Assembly: GCF_004770145.1 (NCBI RefSeq)
Contig: NZ_RQFW01000016.1
Location: forward strand, 281,543-345,542
Direction: 5' to 3'
DNA from: Leptospira bourretii
Lineage (GTDB): Bacteria; Spirochaetota; Leptospiria; Leptospirales; Leptospiraceae
DNA length: 64,000 nucleotides
Shown: piece by piece, positions 38,891 to 48,410 of the stretch
Numbering within the stretch: the stretch's first letter is position 1
Layout: every line of letters starts with the position of its first letter
Program-made: the position numbers and the translations under genes
Notes under the pieces: model-generated
Told to the model about the DNA's origin: nothing
Databases searched by the model: none
The model's input: only the letters and a program-made list of their open reading frames with translations

Positions 38891-39279
38891 CAACGTGTTT
38901 AAGTTTAAAAATGTGAATGGATTAATTCTAAGAAAGTTAGTATAGTTTTTTTGTTCGGAAAGGGAGGGGGATCAGTTGGAATTTAGACTGAGTTTGTTGC
39001 AACCTGAGGTCCTTTTTGTTAGGAAATGAGGATTTGGCAGTGGAAAAAGACCTTCAGAAGGGCAAAATTTTAGAATTTGGTTCGGAGCGTAAGGTCTCTT
39101 TTTCACCCCGTTCTTTTTTGAACGCCAAATTTCTTTGCCAAGTGGTGAGTGTGGTCAAACTTTTTTATAATTTTATATCGCACGAAAGATATAAACTACC
39201 GGTAGTTGAATTCAATTATTTTAGGAATTAGGTTTTGATTGAGTTCGTATTGTTTGGTAGGTAGTTGATAAGTGTTTAC
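38891..39279. other. Intergenic stretch without convincing gene
   Basis: About 390 bp between the PMT-like gene and the SDR gene. A 71-codon plus-strand frame (39016-39231) has no ribosome site and unprotein-like composition. Nothing else is supported. Confidence 0.5.
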
Positions 39280-40800
39280 TTACCAATCAATAGGAAAATA
39301 ATCTTTGAGAAATTTTCCAATCCAATGTTTTCCCGTGTTGACGCCGTCAAACAAGGGATCAACGACCCTGGCAGCACCATCAACTATATCGAGAGGTGGT
39401 TGGAAATCATGAAGATCCTGTTTTCTTTTTGCAAGTTCAATTGGATCTTCATCGGTGACCCAACCTGTATCCACAGCATTCATAAAGATTCCATCTTTTG
39501 CAAAATCTTCCGCAGATGTATGGGTCATCATATTGAGAGCAGCTTTTGCCATGTTTGTGTGTGGGTGGCGATCCTCTTTTTTAAACCTATGGAATTTTCC
39601 TTCCATCGCAGAAACATTGATAATATGTTTTTTTCCTGTATTGTCCCTTCGCATAATGCCAACAAGTCGATTGCAAAGTACAAACGGGGCCACTGCATTC
39701 ACTAACTGGACTTCTAACATCTCAGATGTATTGATTTCTCCGAGTTTCAATCGCCAACTATTTGTTTTGCGAAGGTCAACTTGTTGTAGGTCTGCATCGA
39801 GCTGGCCTTCAGGAAATACAGCTTCTAATTCATTGGAATTGTCATGTGAATAAGGAATTTGCGATAAAGCTGCCGAGGAACGAATCCCTACACCTGGTGT
39901 TTTATGATTCCAACTCACAGCAAGTGCAGTGGCTGTATCTTTCATCTCAGAGTCTGATCTGTAAGAATCTAGCTCTTGTTTGCAATGTTGGTAAAAACTG
40001 AGTAATTTTTGTGCCTCAGGAGGTAATTCCGATAGAGACAATTTTTCCGTATCAAGCAGATGACCATAAAAGCCGGGAGGTCGTCTGACAGTTTGAGCTG
40101 CGTTGTTGATTAGAATATCCAATCGTTCTAAATGGTTTTCTAAAAACTTACAAAAAATTTCTACACTTGGAGTGTGTCGTAAGTCGAGTCCAAAGACTTG
40201 TAACCGGTCTTTCCATAAATGAAAATCAGTTTCTTTGGAAAAACGAATCGCCGAATCATTGGGAAATCTGGTTGTTGCTATGACCCTAGCACCTGAACGT
40301 AACAAGAGTAAGGTTGCCTGATACCCAATTTTTAATCTGGAGCCAGTAATAACTGCAACAGTTCCGCGGAGGTCAGCTGTTTGGAACCTTTTGGAATAGT
40401 TAAGCTCTGCGCAGTTAGGGCACATCGCATCGTAAAAAAAATGTAGTTTCGTAAATGGAGTTTTACAGATGTAACATGGTTTAGGATTTGTTAGTTCTTC
40501 GGCTTTGTCCCAGGACCATCCGGCAGTATTTGAGATTTGTAATGGTGCTTTGAAAACGGCAGTTTCTCTTGCTCGCCTGATCCCTGTTAACGCAGTTTTT
40601 TGTTTTTCTTGAATTTTAAGAGTTTGTTTTTTTTCAATGCGAACTGTTTTGTTTCTTTTGCGGACTTCGTTTCGGTCGGGACGAGATATTTTTCCGCAGA
40701 GGATCATCAGTTCTAAGCGTTTTTCCTCTGAAATTGTCACAAGTTCCTTCGGCGAATCCAAAAGATTTTTTAAATCCTGTAACAAGGAATCAATGTCCAT
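39280..40800 (-). CDS. SDR-family oxidoreductase with N-terminal Cys-rich region
   Basis: 506 residues. About 105 residues of basic helical N-terminus are followed by a four-cysteine knuckle (CYIC..CPNC, about residues 106-127). A short-chain dehydrogenase domain then starts at [14 protein letters not shown] (the TGxxxGIG cofactor motif appears as TGSRLKIG), with [11 protein letters not shown] (NNAG motif) and a C-terminal catalytic region (INVSAME, then a Tyr/Lys-like [11 protein letters not shown]). The catalytic Tyr-x3-Lys appears as HTNMAK, lacking the Tyr, which is unusual. Substrate unknown. Confidence 0.8.
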   Translation of the reverse strand: MDIDSLLQDLKNLLDSPKELVTISEEKRLELMILCGKISRPDRNEVRKRNKTVRIEKKQTLKIQEKQKTALTGIRRARETAVFKAPLQISNTAGWSWDKAEELTNPKPCYICKTPFTKLHFFYDAMCPNCAELNYSKRFQTADLRGTVAVITGSRLKIGYQATLLLLRSGARVIATTRFPNDSAIRFSKETDFHLWKDRLQVFGLDLRHTPSVEIFCKFLENHLERLDILINNAAQTVRRPPGFYGHLLDTEKLSLSELPPEAQKLLSFYQHCKQELDSYRSDSEMKDTATALAVSWNHKTPGVGIRSSAALSQIPYSHDNSNELEAVFPEGQLDADLQQVDLRKTNSWRLKLGEINTSEMLEVQLVNAVAPFVLCNRLVGIMRRDNTGKKHIINVSAMEGKFHRFKKEDRHPHTNMAKAALNMMTHTSAEDFAKDGIFMNAVDTGWVTDEDPIELAKRKQDLHDFQPPLDIVDGAARVVDPLFDGVNTGKHWIGKFLKDYFPIDW

Positions 40801-40869
40801 ACAACCAGAGTTTTGATTCGCGATGGCGAATCAAGTATCTAATCGTCTAGCTTGGAAGGGTAGGTATGA

Positions 40870-41994
40870 TTACTTTTTAAGAATCGAAAGTAAGTTGAAT
40901 TCTACTAGGATACTCCAAGGTCGTTTACTTTGTCCAATTCGAACAGGCTTTAAAATTCTTGCTATGTTCGATTTGTCGATATAGGTAAAACTTTCACCTC
41001 TCTGGACTGCGCGTTTGGCCTCTTCGGTAAGTGCTCCTGCAGGGGTACCTAAAAAATCGATCTCCGGATGTGAGGCATAGTTCCCGTTATAAGTGATAAG
41101 TGAAGTTGTACCAAATCCAAAAAGTTTTTTTGGTGATAGTTCTGATTGTAATTGTTCTAGGGAAAAGTCTGCGCCAAGAATACCAGCAAATTTGGAATGT
41201 AAAAATAAATTAGTCATAAGGCTTGTCATTTTTACAGTTTTACCTTCGATTGGATAATCATAAGGTTCCATCATAACATCTTCACCTAAATCTCGGGGGA
41301 GAGTATACCACTCGTTTTCACCTAGTATATCATAACCCTGTAATGGTTCAATGGATATCCTGCCTGTATGCCTATGGCAATAAGGAACAAATCTACCTTG
41401 AGAATCATGACCTTCTTTCCCAGAATACTCTGAATCCATAATATCAATTACATTTGGTTCACAACAGATTGCATAAGCCAGTTGTTGTTCATTCTGAATC
41501 AAATATTCTTGTAGAATGAGCAGTAAATGTTCTCTTTTCATTCCAATATTTGCATGGACTAAACTTTGAATCAAAAATTTCAAACCATATAGCGAGGTAG
41601 CCATAATATAAAATTTTGATTCCAGTTCTTTTGCGATGTTGTTTGTCCAAAGTTCAGCGTATTCAACAATGGATTGTTTTTCCATTTCCATGACATCTGC
41701 ATTGGCAGATTGATTTTCAATATTAATGCGAGATAAAATATCTGAAATTTTTTTGGTAGCTTCTGAGGTTTGAAAAGAAAGTTTCGTCACTTCATTGGCT
41801 ACAATTTCAAAGCCACGTCCGTGTTCTCCAGCTCGTGCGGCTTCAATCGAAGCATTTAGCGCTAGTAAGTTGGTCTGTTTTGCAACCTGTTGAATAGATG
41901 CTGCGACAGAACCGATTTCTTTAGATCTTTCTCCAAATGAATCGATCAGGTCTTTTAGTTTTCGCATCCCCAAATTAGAGTAACTTTCTTCCAT
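40870..41994 (-). CDS. Soluble chemoreceptor-like protein: MCP tip first, Cache-like sensor last
   Basis: 374 residues, full length by its ribosome site (AAGGA, 6 bases before the ATG at 41994). The MCP signalling hairpin lies at residues 30-75 ([21 protein letters not shown]). A helix and then about 250 residues of a Cache/PDC-like sensor follow (Tyr/Trp-rich, LGENEWYTLPRD, FAGILGADFSLEQL). No membrane segment. Sensor after signalling domain is the reverse of usual receptors. It is 58 bp downstream of the ABC gene's strand partner region. Confidence 0.8.
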   Translation of the reverse strand: MEESYSNLGMRKLKDLIDSFGERSKEIGSVAASIQQVAKQTNLLALNASIEAARAGEHGRGFEIVANEVTKLSFQTSEATKKISDILSRINIENQSANADVMEMEKQSIVEYAELWTNNIAKELESKFYIMATSLYGLKFLIQSLVHANIGMKREHLLLILQEYLIQNEQQLAYAICCEPNVIDIMDSEYSGKEGHDSQGRFVPYCHRHTGRISIEPLQGYDILGENEWYTLPRDLGEDVMMEPYDYPIEGKTVKMTSLMTNLFLHSKFAGILGADFSLEQLQSELSPKKLFGFGTTSLITYNGNYASHPEIDFLGTPAGALTEEAKRAVQRGESFTYIDKSNIARILKPVRIGQSKRPWSILVEFNLLSILKK

Positions 41995-42052
41995 GTATAG
42001 TCCTTGTTTTACCGACTCACTTACTCTTAAAGTATCGGATATTTTGTATCCG

Positions 42053-43855
42053 CTATTGATATCCTGCTTGCTGCAATCGAAATAGTTTTTCGTATTTTCC
42101 TTTATTGATCAGAAGTTCTTCATGACTTCCCCATTCTGTTTTTTTACCATTTTCTAGTACTAAGATTTGATCTGCCATTCGTACAGTGGAAAATCGATGA
42201 GAAATTAGAATGACTGTTTTTCCTTGTGTGTGTTCTCTGAAATGTTCAAAAACTTTCATTTCAGCTTCTGCATCAATGGCAGAGGTTGGCTCATCTAAAA
42301 TTAAGATGTCTGCACTGGAACGCATAAAGGCGCGAGAAAGAGCTACTTTTTGCCATTGTCCTCCAGACAATTCGCGTCCATCTTTAAACCATTTACCAAG
42401 TCTTGTTTCGTATCCTTGTTCTAAGTTTGTTACAAATTCATGGGCCATTCCTAACTTTGCAGCTGGAATCCATTCGGCTTCTGATTGATTTTTTTGTAAA
42501 TCACCCATTCCAATGTTTTCACCTACTTTGAATTGGTACTGAACAAAATTTTGAAAAATAACACCGAACCTTTTACGTAAGGCTTCTTCATCCCAGTCTT
42601 CTAGGTTAATTCCATCTAAGTATATTTTTCCTGATGTGGGCGAATACAATCGAGTTAAAAGTTTAATCAGTGTTGTTTTGCCTGATCCGTTTTCTCCAAC
42701 AATTGCTAGTTTTTCTTCTGGTTTTAATTCAAAGCTAACATTGGATAATGAAGGTTGTTTGGAACCAGGATATTGAAATGAAACAGAATCAAAAACAATT
42801 CCAAGTTTTTTATGATTTCCTGTGTGGTTCCCATATTGTTTTAAGATTGGTAGATCTAAAAATTCCAATAGGTTTTCGATGTATAAATGGTCTTCATAAA
42901 TTCCTCCAAAGGCAGAGAGTGCATTGGAAAAAGTATTTTGTCCTTGTCGAAAGATGACTAGATACATAGTCATTTCACCTAAGGAAATCTTGTGTAACAA
43001 AGCCAAACATACAATCCAGATATAAGAACCGTAAAATGCAAATTGACTGAGTAAACCAAGTAGGAAACTGAAAATCCCTTTATAGATTGTTAGTTTTTTA
43101 TCTTCTGTATAGATTCGTTGAAAGTTGTTTTTGTATCGATTTAAAAATTCTTTTCCTAAGTTAAACAGTAGAATTTCTTTGGCATTGTCTTCTCTCGCCA
43201 TGAGTGTTTCTAGATAAATTTGTTCTCTAGTTTCTTTCGCTTTCCATCGAAACAAACGAAAACTATGATTTGAAAATTTTGTTTCTGCAATAAAAGAAGG
43301 AATGGCTGCAATAACTAAGATGAATGACGCGAGTGGCGAAAGTTTTACGAGTAGACCAAAAAAACTAATAATTGTTACGGATGACTGTGCAATTGTAAAA
43401 AACCTTGTAACCATTGACAGTGGTTTTGAGGATGCTTCTGTCCTTGCCTGCGTCATTTTATCGTAAGTTTCTGAATCTTCGAAATGGGTAAGTTCCAAAT
43501 GAATTGCTTTGGAAAGAATTCGTTCATTGACTTCTTGGCCCAAACGAATTCGAAGTAAGGTATAAGAGATGTTGTATATTTTTTGTGATCCGAAAAATAA
43601 TATTGTGAGTATTGCTTCTAAATAAACCAATTGAACTGCATCTGATTGTAATAAATCCATCCAATGATTTGTTGCTGTTTGCGAGAGTAAGATGGAATCG
43701 ATGATTAGTTTTCCAATCCATACAAGTAAAGAAGGGAATAACCCGTTTATTACAGTAAGAACGGAAATGAAAACGGTTAAAATCGGGGAACTTTTGTAGG
43801 CCAAATCAAAGGCAGTGCGAGAAGTTTTCAGAATCCTTAAAAAGGTATCAAACAT
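42053..43855 (-). CDS. ABC-type exporter (fused permease/ATPase)
   Basis: About 600 residues from the ATG at 43855; a TTG at 43939 would add 28 polar residues and neither start has a strong ribosome site. Six membrane helices (residues 20-300) precede an ATPase domain. Walker A is GENGSGKTTL, the signature LSGGQWQKVALSRAF, Walker B ILILDEPTSAID, and the H-loop ISHRFS. The half-transporter works as a dimer; the substrate is unknown. It diverges from the pseudouridine synthase gene. Confidence 0.9.
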   Translation of the reverse strand: MFDTFLRILKTSRTAFDLAYKSSPILTVFISVLTVINGLFPSLLVWIGKLIIDSILLSQTATNHWMDLLQSDAVQLVYLEAILTILFFGSQKIYNISYTLLRIRLGQEVNERILSKAIHLELTHFEDSETYDKMTQARTEASSKPLSMVTRFFTIAQSSVTIISFFGLLVKLSPLASFILVIAAIPSFIAETKFSNHSFRLFRWKAKETREQIYLETLMAREDNAKEILLFNLGKEFLNRYKNNFQRIYTEDKKLTIYKGIFSFLLGLLSQFAFYGSYIWIVCLALLHKISLGEMTMYLVIFRQGQNTFSNALSAFGGIYEDHLYIENLLEFLDLPILKQYGNHTGNHKKLGIVFDSVSFQYPGSKQPSLSNVSFELKPEEKLAIVGENGSGKTTLIKLLTRLYSPTSGKIYLDGINLEDWDEEALRKRFGVIFQNFVQYQFKVGENIGMGDLQKNQSEAEWIPAAKLGMAHEFVTNLEQGYETRLGKWFKDGRELSGGQWQKVALSRAFMRSSADILILDEPTSAIDAEAEMKVFEHFREHTQGKTVILISHRFSTVRMADQILVLENGKKTEWGSHEELLINKGKYEKLFRLQQAGYQ

Positions 43856-43972
43856 AGTAGTTAGATTGTTTTTCTTATTTGTTTTCGAAACCTTTTTTTG
43901 TTTCAATCGGTAGATAACTCCTAGAATTCCTGATTGCAATATCTCTTTAGGATTTAGAAGTTGAAACAGAAT

Positions 43973-44704
43973 ATGGCAAAAGATCGGTTGGATAAGGTTC
44001 TTGGAAATTTTGGACTTGGTTCTCGTTCAGATGTCAAAAAGGAAATCCATCAGGGCCTTGTGAAAGTCAATGGGATTGTAACAAAGGATCCCGGTTTTAA
44101 AGTATCTCTTGCTGATGAAGTCACTTATTATGAAGAAACTTTAATTCGTAAAGAGTTCTACTACTTCATGATGAACAAAGCCCCCGATTGTATTACGGCA
44201 ACGGAAGATCCAAGGGAAAAAACAGTGATGGATTATTTAACGGAAAGGCATCAGAATATGAACCTTTTTCCGGTGGGTCGTTTGGATAAAGAAACGGAAG
44301 GTTTGTTACTGTTCACTACAGATGGAACTTTGGCGCATTATTATACTTCGCCCAAACATTTTGTTGAAAAAGAATATTATGCTGAAATTTCAGATCCTGT
44401 CACAAATGAGGACATCCTTTCCTTCGAGAAAGGAATTGTTTTGGATGATGGTTACAAAACGTTACCGGCAAAACTGGCCATACCCGATCCAAACAAACCA
44501 AACGTTGTCACTGTATGGTTAAAAGAAGGAAAATATAGACAAATTCGAAGAATGTTTCAAAGTTTAGGTAAGGAAGTTGTTTATCTCAAACGAATGAAAA
44601 TGGGAAATTTGGAATTGGATCCTTCCCTTACATTGGGTTGTTATCGGGAACTTACATTGGCTGAAGAAACTTTACTCAAAGAAAAAACGCCAATCATTCA
44701 ATAA
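43973..44704 (+). CDS. RsuA/RluB-family rRNA pseudouridine synthase
   Basis: About 243 residues from the ATG at 43973 (a TTG at 43961 has a somewhat better upstream purine run). An S4 RNA-binding domain (RLDKVLGNFGLGSRSDVKK) is followed by the catalytic motif GRLDKETEGLLLFTTDG with the Asp nucleophile, then KEGKYRQIRRMF, typical of the RsuA/RluB/RluE group. It isomerises a uridine in ribosomal RNA. Which position is modified cannot be told. Its end overlaps the convergent thioesterase gene by 11 bp. Confidence 0.92.
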   Translation: MAKDRLDKVLGNFGLGSRSDVKKEIHQGLVKVNGIVTKDPGFKVSLADEVTYYEETLIRKEFYYFMMNKAPDCITATEDPREKTVMDYLTERHQNMNLFPVGRLDKETEGLLLFTTDGTLAHYYTSPKHFVEKEYYAEISDPVTNEDILSFEKGIVLDDGYKTLPAKLAIPDPNKPNVVTVWLKEGKYRQIRRMFQSLGKEVVYLKRMKMGNLELDPSLTLGCYRELTLAEETLLKEKTPIIQ

Positions 44705-45524
44705 ATCGTTCTATTTTATCAAAAAAAGCCGCAGGTGCTCTCCTTGGCCTTGAACTTGAAAGAGAGACAAACAGTTGTTCGTCTTTCATGCTCACTAATA
44801 AATTGCCTTGAAGATCCACGATGTCTTGCCTAAAATAAAAACGAATTTTTTCAAAACTTTCAATCCAACTTAAGATTCTTACATGAGAGCCTGGTTCTGG
44901 TTGTTTGTGGATGAGAATTTCACCACCCATAAAAAAAGTAGTGGAGTCTGTTTCTTTAATTAAATTTAAATCAACGATTTCCTTAAAAAAAAGAAAACGA
45001 CCTTCCTCGAAAATTTTCCAAATGGAATCCGATGGCAAATTCCAAAAACAATTCATATCACTAAAAGGAATGTAATAATCATGTTCTACGGTATTTTGTG
45101 TGCTCGGTTTGGGATGAATGGTAAATTCATAAGAAGGAACATTGATTTTGGGAATATTGTCGATTTGGATGTTTTTGCCATCCTGAACCAAACGAGAAGT
45201 TGTTTCTAATTCACAGGCTTTTTTTCCATCTGGTCCCAAAACCGATTGTTTCCAAAGGAGTGTTCCATCTTCCAATTTGTACACATGAGATTCTACTGTC
45301 ATCTCTGCATTTACAAATTGTTGGTTTAGGAAACGAACATAAGTGGAACCAGGAACATAACTTATGTTTTCATTTAACATTTGTTCTATAGGGTATCCGT
45401 ATTCTTTTAATACTTCGCACCTAGCATCATAACCAAATTTTTCATAGGTTCTACTTGTGACATGGCGGTTCCAGTCCAAATCAAAGTGTCGAGTAGATAA
45501 AGTTTTACGAAAAATTTGGCTCAT
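44694..45524 (-). CDS. Double hotdog-fold acyl thioesterase
   Basis: 276 residues in two hotdog-like halves. The first begins TRHFDLDWNRHVTSRTYEKFGYDARCEVL with the catalytic-type Asp/Asn-His pattern of acyl-ACP/acyl-CoA thioesterases. The second contains DYYIPFSDMNCFWNLPSDSIW. Likely hydrolyses a fatty acyl thioester; chain specificity unknown. It has GGTGGAATG near the start and overlaps the convergent pseudouridine synthase. Confidence 0.78.
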   Translation of the reverse strand: MSQIFRKTLSTRHFDLDWNRHVTSRTYEKFGYDARCEVLKEYGYPIEQMLNENISYVPGSTYVRFLNQQFVNAEMTVESHVYKLEDGTLLWKQSVLGPDGKKACELETTSRLVQDGKNIQIDNIPKINVPSYEFTIHPKPSTQNTVEHDYYIPFSDMNCFWNLPSDSIWKIFEEGRFLFFKEIVDLNLIKETDSTTFFMGGEILIHKQPEPGSHVRILSWIESFEKIRFYFRQDIVDLQGNLLVSMKDEQLFVSLSSSRPRRAPAAFFDKIERFIE

Positions 45525-45603
45525 TCCACCTTTCTTTTGATTTTAAGAGAATGGTAAAGAAAAATTCAGGAACCAATTTGACTTCTCAAAATAACTTAAT
45601 TTG

Positions 45604-46044
45604 TCAAACATTCTTGGGAAAAAACTGAACCATATACCATTCTAAGGATAATAGAGCAGCGCAAATCAGACAAGTGAAAGCAGGGACAGGAAAGATATAA
45701 AGAAAACTTAAAACTGAAATACTTGTGGTCCAAAAGATTACAAATAAAAGAAGTTTGCTTTTTGACCGACTTTGAAGTTGCCCATCAGTCAAACAAAGGA
45801 CTAAAAGTCCGATGATAAGTAGGATCGATGCATCTAACGAAAGACTCATTCCTTGATAAAATTCGTCAACAGAATGATCTGATAAACCACCCGGGAGTTC
45901 GACAAACGTAGTTTCCATCGCATGTAAGGTTTGAATTGAGTTTTCAAGTTTTAAGTCCTTTCTCGTAAGACTACCGATTGTATGACCAATAAGAAAAAAA
46001 ATCATTAATCCAATTGCGGCGTAAAGTCTCCATTTCGATTTCAT
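45604..46044 (-). CDS. Small integral membrane protein, hypothetical
   Basis: 146 residues with four membrane helices (about 7-24, 72-88, 98-118 and 120-138) and an extracytoplasmic loop of about 45 residues after the first. It resembles a family of uncharacterised four-helix proteins common in Leptospira. A GGAAG ribosome site precedes the ATG. It diverges from the AraC-type regulator at 46137, which may control it. Confidence 0.72.
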   Translation of the reverse strand: MKSKWRLYAAIGLMIFFLIGHTIGSLTRKDLKLENSIQTLHAMETTFVELPGGLSDHSVDEFYQGMSLSLDASILLIIGLLVLCLTDGQLQSRSKSKLLLFVIFWTTSISVLSFLYIFPVPAFTCLICAALLSLEWYMVQFFPKNV

Positions 46045-46136
46045 TTTTTAAACTTCCTTTGATTTGAAATATTTGAATTATGGTTTTAGTTTACAATAGA
46101 ATTGAGGAAACGTATTGTAAAAAAGGGAACTAACTT

Positions 46137-46961
46137 TTGAAAATATTATCACTTAAGATCCGCCCTGAACTTGCCCAAATTATCGAAAGTATTTGGTGGT
46201 TTGAGAGTGAGGTAGGTATTCCAATGACTGATAGTTCAATTGTTGTACCACACAGTAGTGCAAAGTTAATCGTTCCTGTTCGTGGAAAACTAAAGACAGA
46301 AGAATTTGACTTAATGAGAGAATATCCAATATCAAAAATTTTGGTTACTGGGATTTGGGATCATCCAGTTTCAATTCGATCATCAGATTTTCAAATCAAT
46401 ACACTTATTTTTCGATTTACCACTATAGGCGGTTATCAAATCTTTCCGTTCCCCTTACATGAATCAACCAATAAGATTTTATACTTCTCCGATATTTTTG
46501 GTAAGTCAGCAGAAAAATTAGAAGAAACTTTGAGTAAAAGTAACGATCCTTATCAGATTTCAGACTGCATTCAAGAATTCTTAATTTGCTCAAAAAATTT
46601 ATTAAATAGAGAAAATCGAATCGTGAATTTTGTAGTTGAACAAATTCAGTTACAAAGAGGGCAGCATTTCATTCAGGATATTTTTGAAGATATCGGATAC
46701 AGCAAACGTTACATTGATAAATTATTTTTATCTTATGTCGGTGTTTCTCCAAAGATAGTATCATCTATGGAAAGGTTTCAGTCTATCTACAAAACTTGGG
46801 CAAAAACGGATATCCTTCATTTTCAAAAACTGGGGTTGTTGGATTTATATTATGATCAGGCTCATTTTATAAAAGAATTTAAAAAATATACAGGCCAGAC
46901 TCCTGGCCGATTTAGTTCCAACAACAATCAATTTGGTAAATTATTCTATAAAAATCTTTAA
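46137..46961 (+). CDS. AraC-family transcriptional regulator
   Basis: 274 residues. An N-terminal sensing region (LRPELAQIIESIWWFE, as in the DUF6597-type AraC group) is followed by a C-terminal two-helix-turn-helix domain. The second HTH appears as DLYYDQAHFIKEFKKYTGQTPGRF, close to the AraC signature. The start is a TTG with AAGGGA upstream. Likely regulates the divergent membrane gene or itself. Its 3' end overlaps the MepB-like gene by 21 bp. Confidence 0.88.
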   Translation: MKILSLKIRPELAQIIESIWWFESEVGIPMTDSSIVVPHSSAKLIVPVRGKLKTEEFDLMREYPISKILVTGIWDHPVSIRSSDFQINTLIFRFTTIGGYQIFPFPLHESTNKILYFSDIFGKSAEKLEETLSKSNDPYQISDCIQEFLICSKNLLNRENRIVNFVVEQIQLQRGQHFIQDIFEDIGYSKRYIDKLFLSYVGVSPKIVSSMERFQSIYKTWAKTDILHFQKLGLLDLYYDQAHFIKEFKKYTGQTPGRFSSNNNQFGKLFYKNL

Positions 46962-47471
46962 ATGTCTTCTCAGGGAATCTAAATCATTTTTATCTTCAGA
47001 CCTTTCAAGAAAATATGACAATTGCCAATTTTGGGTGGACATTCCTTGTTTGTTGTTTGGTTGATCCCAAGTTGGATAAACTCTAAATCCACGTTTTCCT
47101 TCATATTTACCAAAAAGAATTCCCTTTTCATTTAATATCTCTTTCGTGAAAATAAAATATCCAAGATGATTATTATGTTGAGTTTCGATAATATATAAAT
47201 CCATTTTGTCATTATAGTGAAAAGGTTCAATGGGTCCTTTTTGACTTCGTTTCCATAATGTTACAAATTGTCCTATTTTTTTGGGAGTAACTTTGGCACT
47301 TCGAAAGGTTATTTTTTTTCCATTACATTGAAAGTGGCAGGCATTGTAATCCGCACTTTCTTCTTCTAAAGAGACATTTGTAATGATTAGTTTTAAAGGA
47401 TCAAATAATGCCTTTTGTGCATTTTTTAAAAATGCCGGTAGTGTTTTTTCAAAATGAGGTTTTGGTTTCAA
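46941..47471 (-). CDS. MepB-like family protein
   Basis: 176 residues resembling MepB of Staphylococcus aureus, a small protein of unknown activity found with a MATE efflux gene there. Family-like segments are YNACHFQCNGKKITFRSAKVTPKKIGQFVTLWKR and GFRVYPTWDQP, then a C-terminal WQLSYFLE. No signal peptide. Next upstream on the strand, 9 bp away, is an SMR efflux gene, matching the family's link to export, so probably co-transcribed. Confidence 0.82.
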   Translation of the reverse strand: MKPKPHFEKTLPAFLKNAQKALFDPLKLIITNVSLEEESADYNACHFQCNGKKITFRSAKVTPKKIGQFVTLWKRSQKGPIEPFHYNDKMDLYIIETQHNNHLGYFIFTKEILNEKGILFGKYEGKRGFRVYPTWDQPNNKQGMSTQNWQLSYFLERSEDKNDLDSLRRHLKIFIE

Positions 47472-47480
47472 GATTTGCCT

Positions 47481-47807
47481 TTAGTGTGATACGAATTTAA
47501 GTCCAACAACAGAGATTACTAAAGTAGAAAGAAAAAAAATCCTCCAAAATTCCATTGGCTCTTTGAAAAATATAATCCCTATCAAAACTGTTCCAAAAGC
47601 GCCAATTCCGGTCCATACCGCATAACTAGTTCCAATTGGTAAGTCTTGGGTTACTTTGATGAGTAAACCCATACTGATAAGTAGGGAAATAAAGAAACCC
47701 AAATACCAATAATAGGTTTGATATCCCGACGTTTCTTTTGCCTTGCCTAAACAAAAAGCAAATAAAACTTCAAAAAGGCCGGCCACTACGAGGAAAATCC
47801 AGTTCAT
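47481..47807 (-). CDS. SMR-family transporter, SugE/Gdx-like
   Basis: 108 residues from the ATG at 47807, chosen because CAGGGAG lies 6 bases upstream and it gives the standard SMR length; an upstream start at 47906 would add 33 charged residues. Four membrane helices carry the essential Glu in AGLFEVLFAF (Glu13 in helix 1) and PIGTSYAVWTGIGAFG (SugE/Gdx-type helix 3). SugE/Gdx members export guanidinium or quaternary ammonium ions. Likely in operon with the MepB-like gene. Confidence 0.9.
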   Translation of the reverse strand: MNWIFLVVAGLFEVLFAFCLGKAKETSGYQTYYWYLGFFISLLISMGLLIKVTQDLPIGTSYAVWTGIGAFGTVLIGIIFFKEPMEFWRIFFLSTLVISVVGLKFVSH

Positions 47808-47971
47808 ACAAACTCCCTGGAGTATATTTTTCATTTGGTCTTTCGTTGTAAACTCCATACGTAAGGACCATTTCGACGGTATCCTTTGTCGTTTGTCATC
47901 GGACAATTTCCATTCAATGGCGATATTGTAAGTACAAGAATTTGTCAGAATCGGTTCAGGTTCATAAAAAT

Positions 47972-48042
47972 ATTCAACTATCTGGTTTAATAATTGACTA
48001 AAAAAAAGGGTTAAAATTAATTCAACTAAATGGTTGAATTAA
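47972..48042. promoter_or_regulatory. Twin ArsR-type operators over the arsR promoter and start
   Basis: Two inverted repeats share the same plan. Site 1 is ATTCAAC-N6-GTTTAAT (47972-47991). Site 2 is TTAATTCAAC-N6-GTTGAATTAA (48017-48042), a perfect 10-bp match whose spacer contains the arsR ATG. They are centred 48 bp apart. A TTGACT hexamer (47994) 17 bp from TTAATT (48017) could be the promoter. Autorepression is implied. Confidence 0.65.
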
Positions 48043-48410
48043 AAAAGAAAGAACAAATTCTGGATCGAGTTTTTGCTGCACTTGCTGATCATTCAAGAAG
48101 GCAAATGTTGGCAAGGCTTAGAAAAGGATCCTTGAGTATTTCTGAACTTGCAGAACCCTTTTCCATGTCATTTGCTGGGGTTGCCAAACACATAGAAGTG
48201 CTGACGGAAGCGCAACTGATTCGAAAAGTTCGTGCTCCTGAAGATGGTCGTAGTTTTCGTTTGGAACTGCAAAATCAGACTCTTTCAGAAGCAACGGAAT
48301 GGATCACTTATCACCAAGAGTTTTGGACTAACAAATTGGCAAGGCTTGAGGCATTTATAGAGGAGAAGGAAAATGAATCCAAAGGTATTAAGAATAGAAA
48401 AAAGAATTAA
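48030..48410 (+). CDS. ArsR-family winged-helix regulator
   Basis: 126 residues. The winged HTH is clear: ALADHSRRQMLARLRKGSLSISELAEPFSMS, then FAGVAKHIEVLTEAQLIRKVR. The C-terminal helix (WTNKLARLEAFIEE) fits dimerisation. There are no metal-binding Cys, so it is of the non-metal ArsR group usually paired with AHSA1 proteins. Two such genes follow; the next overlaps by 38 bp. An operator palindrome spans its start. Confidence 0.92.
   Translation: MVELKKKEQILDRVFAALADHSRRQMLARLRKGSLSISELAEPFSMSFAGVAKHIEVLTEAQLIRKVRAPEDGRSFRLELQNQTLSEATEWITYHQEFWTNKLARLEAFIEEKENESKGIKNRKKN

Noticed and set aside
39016..39231. 71-codon plus-strand frame in the gap before the SDR gene
   Set aside because: No ribosome site, unprotein-like composition and no recognisable motif.
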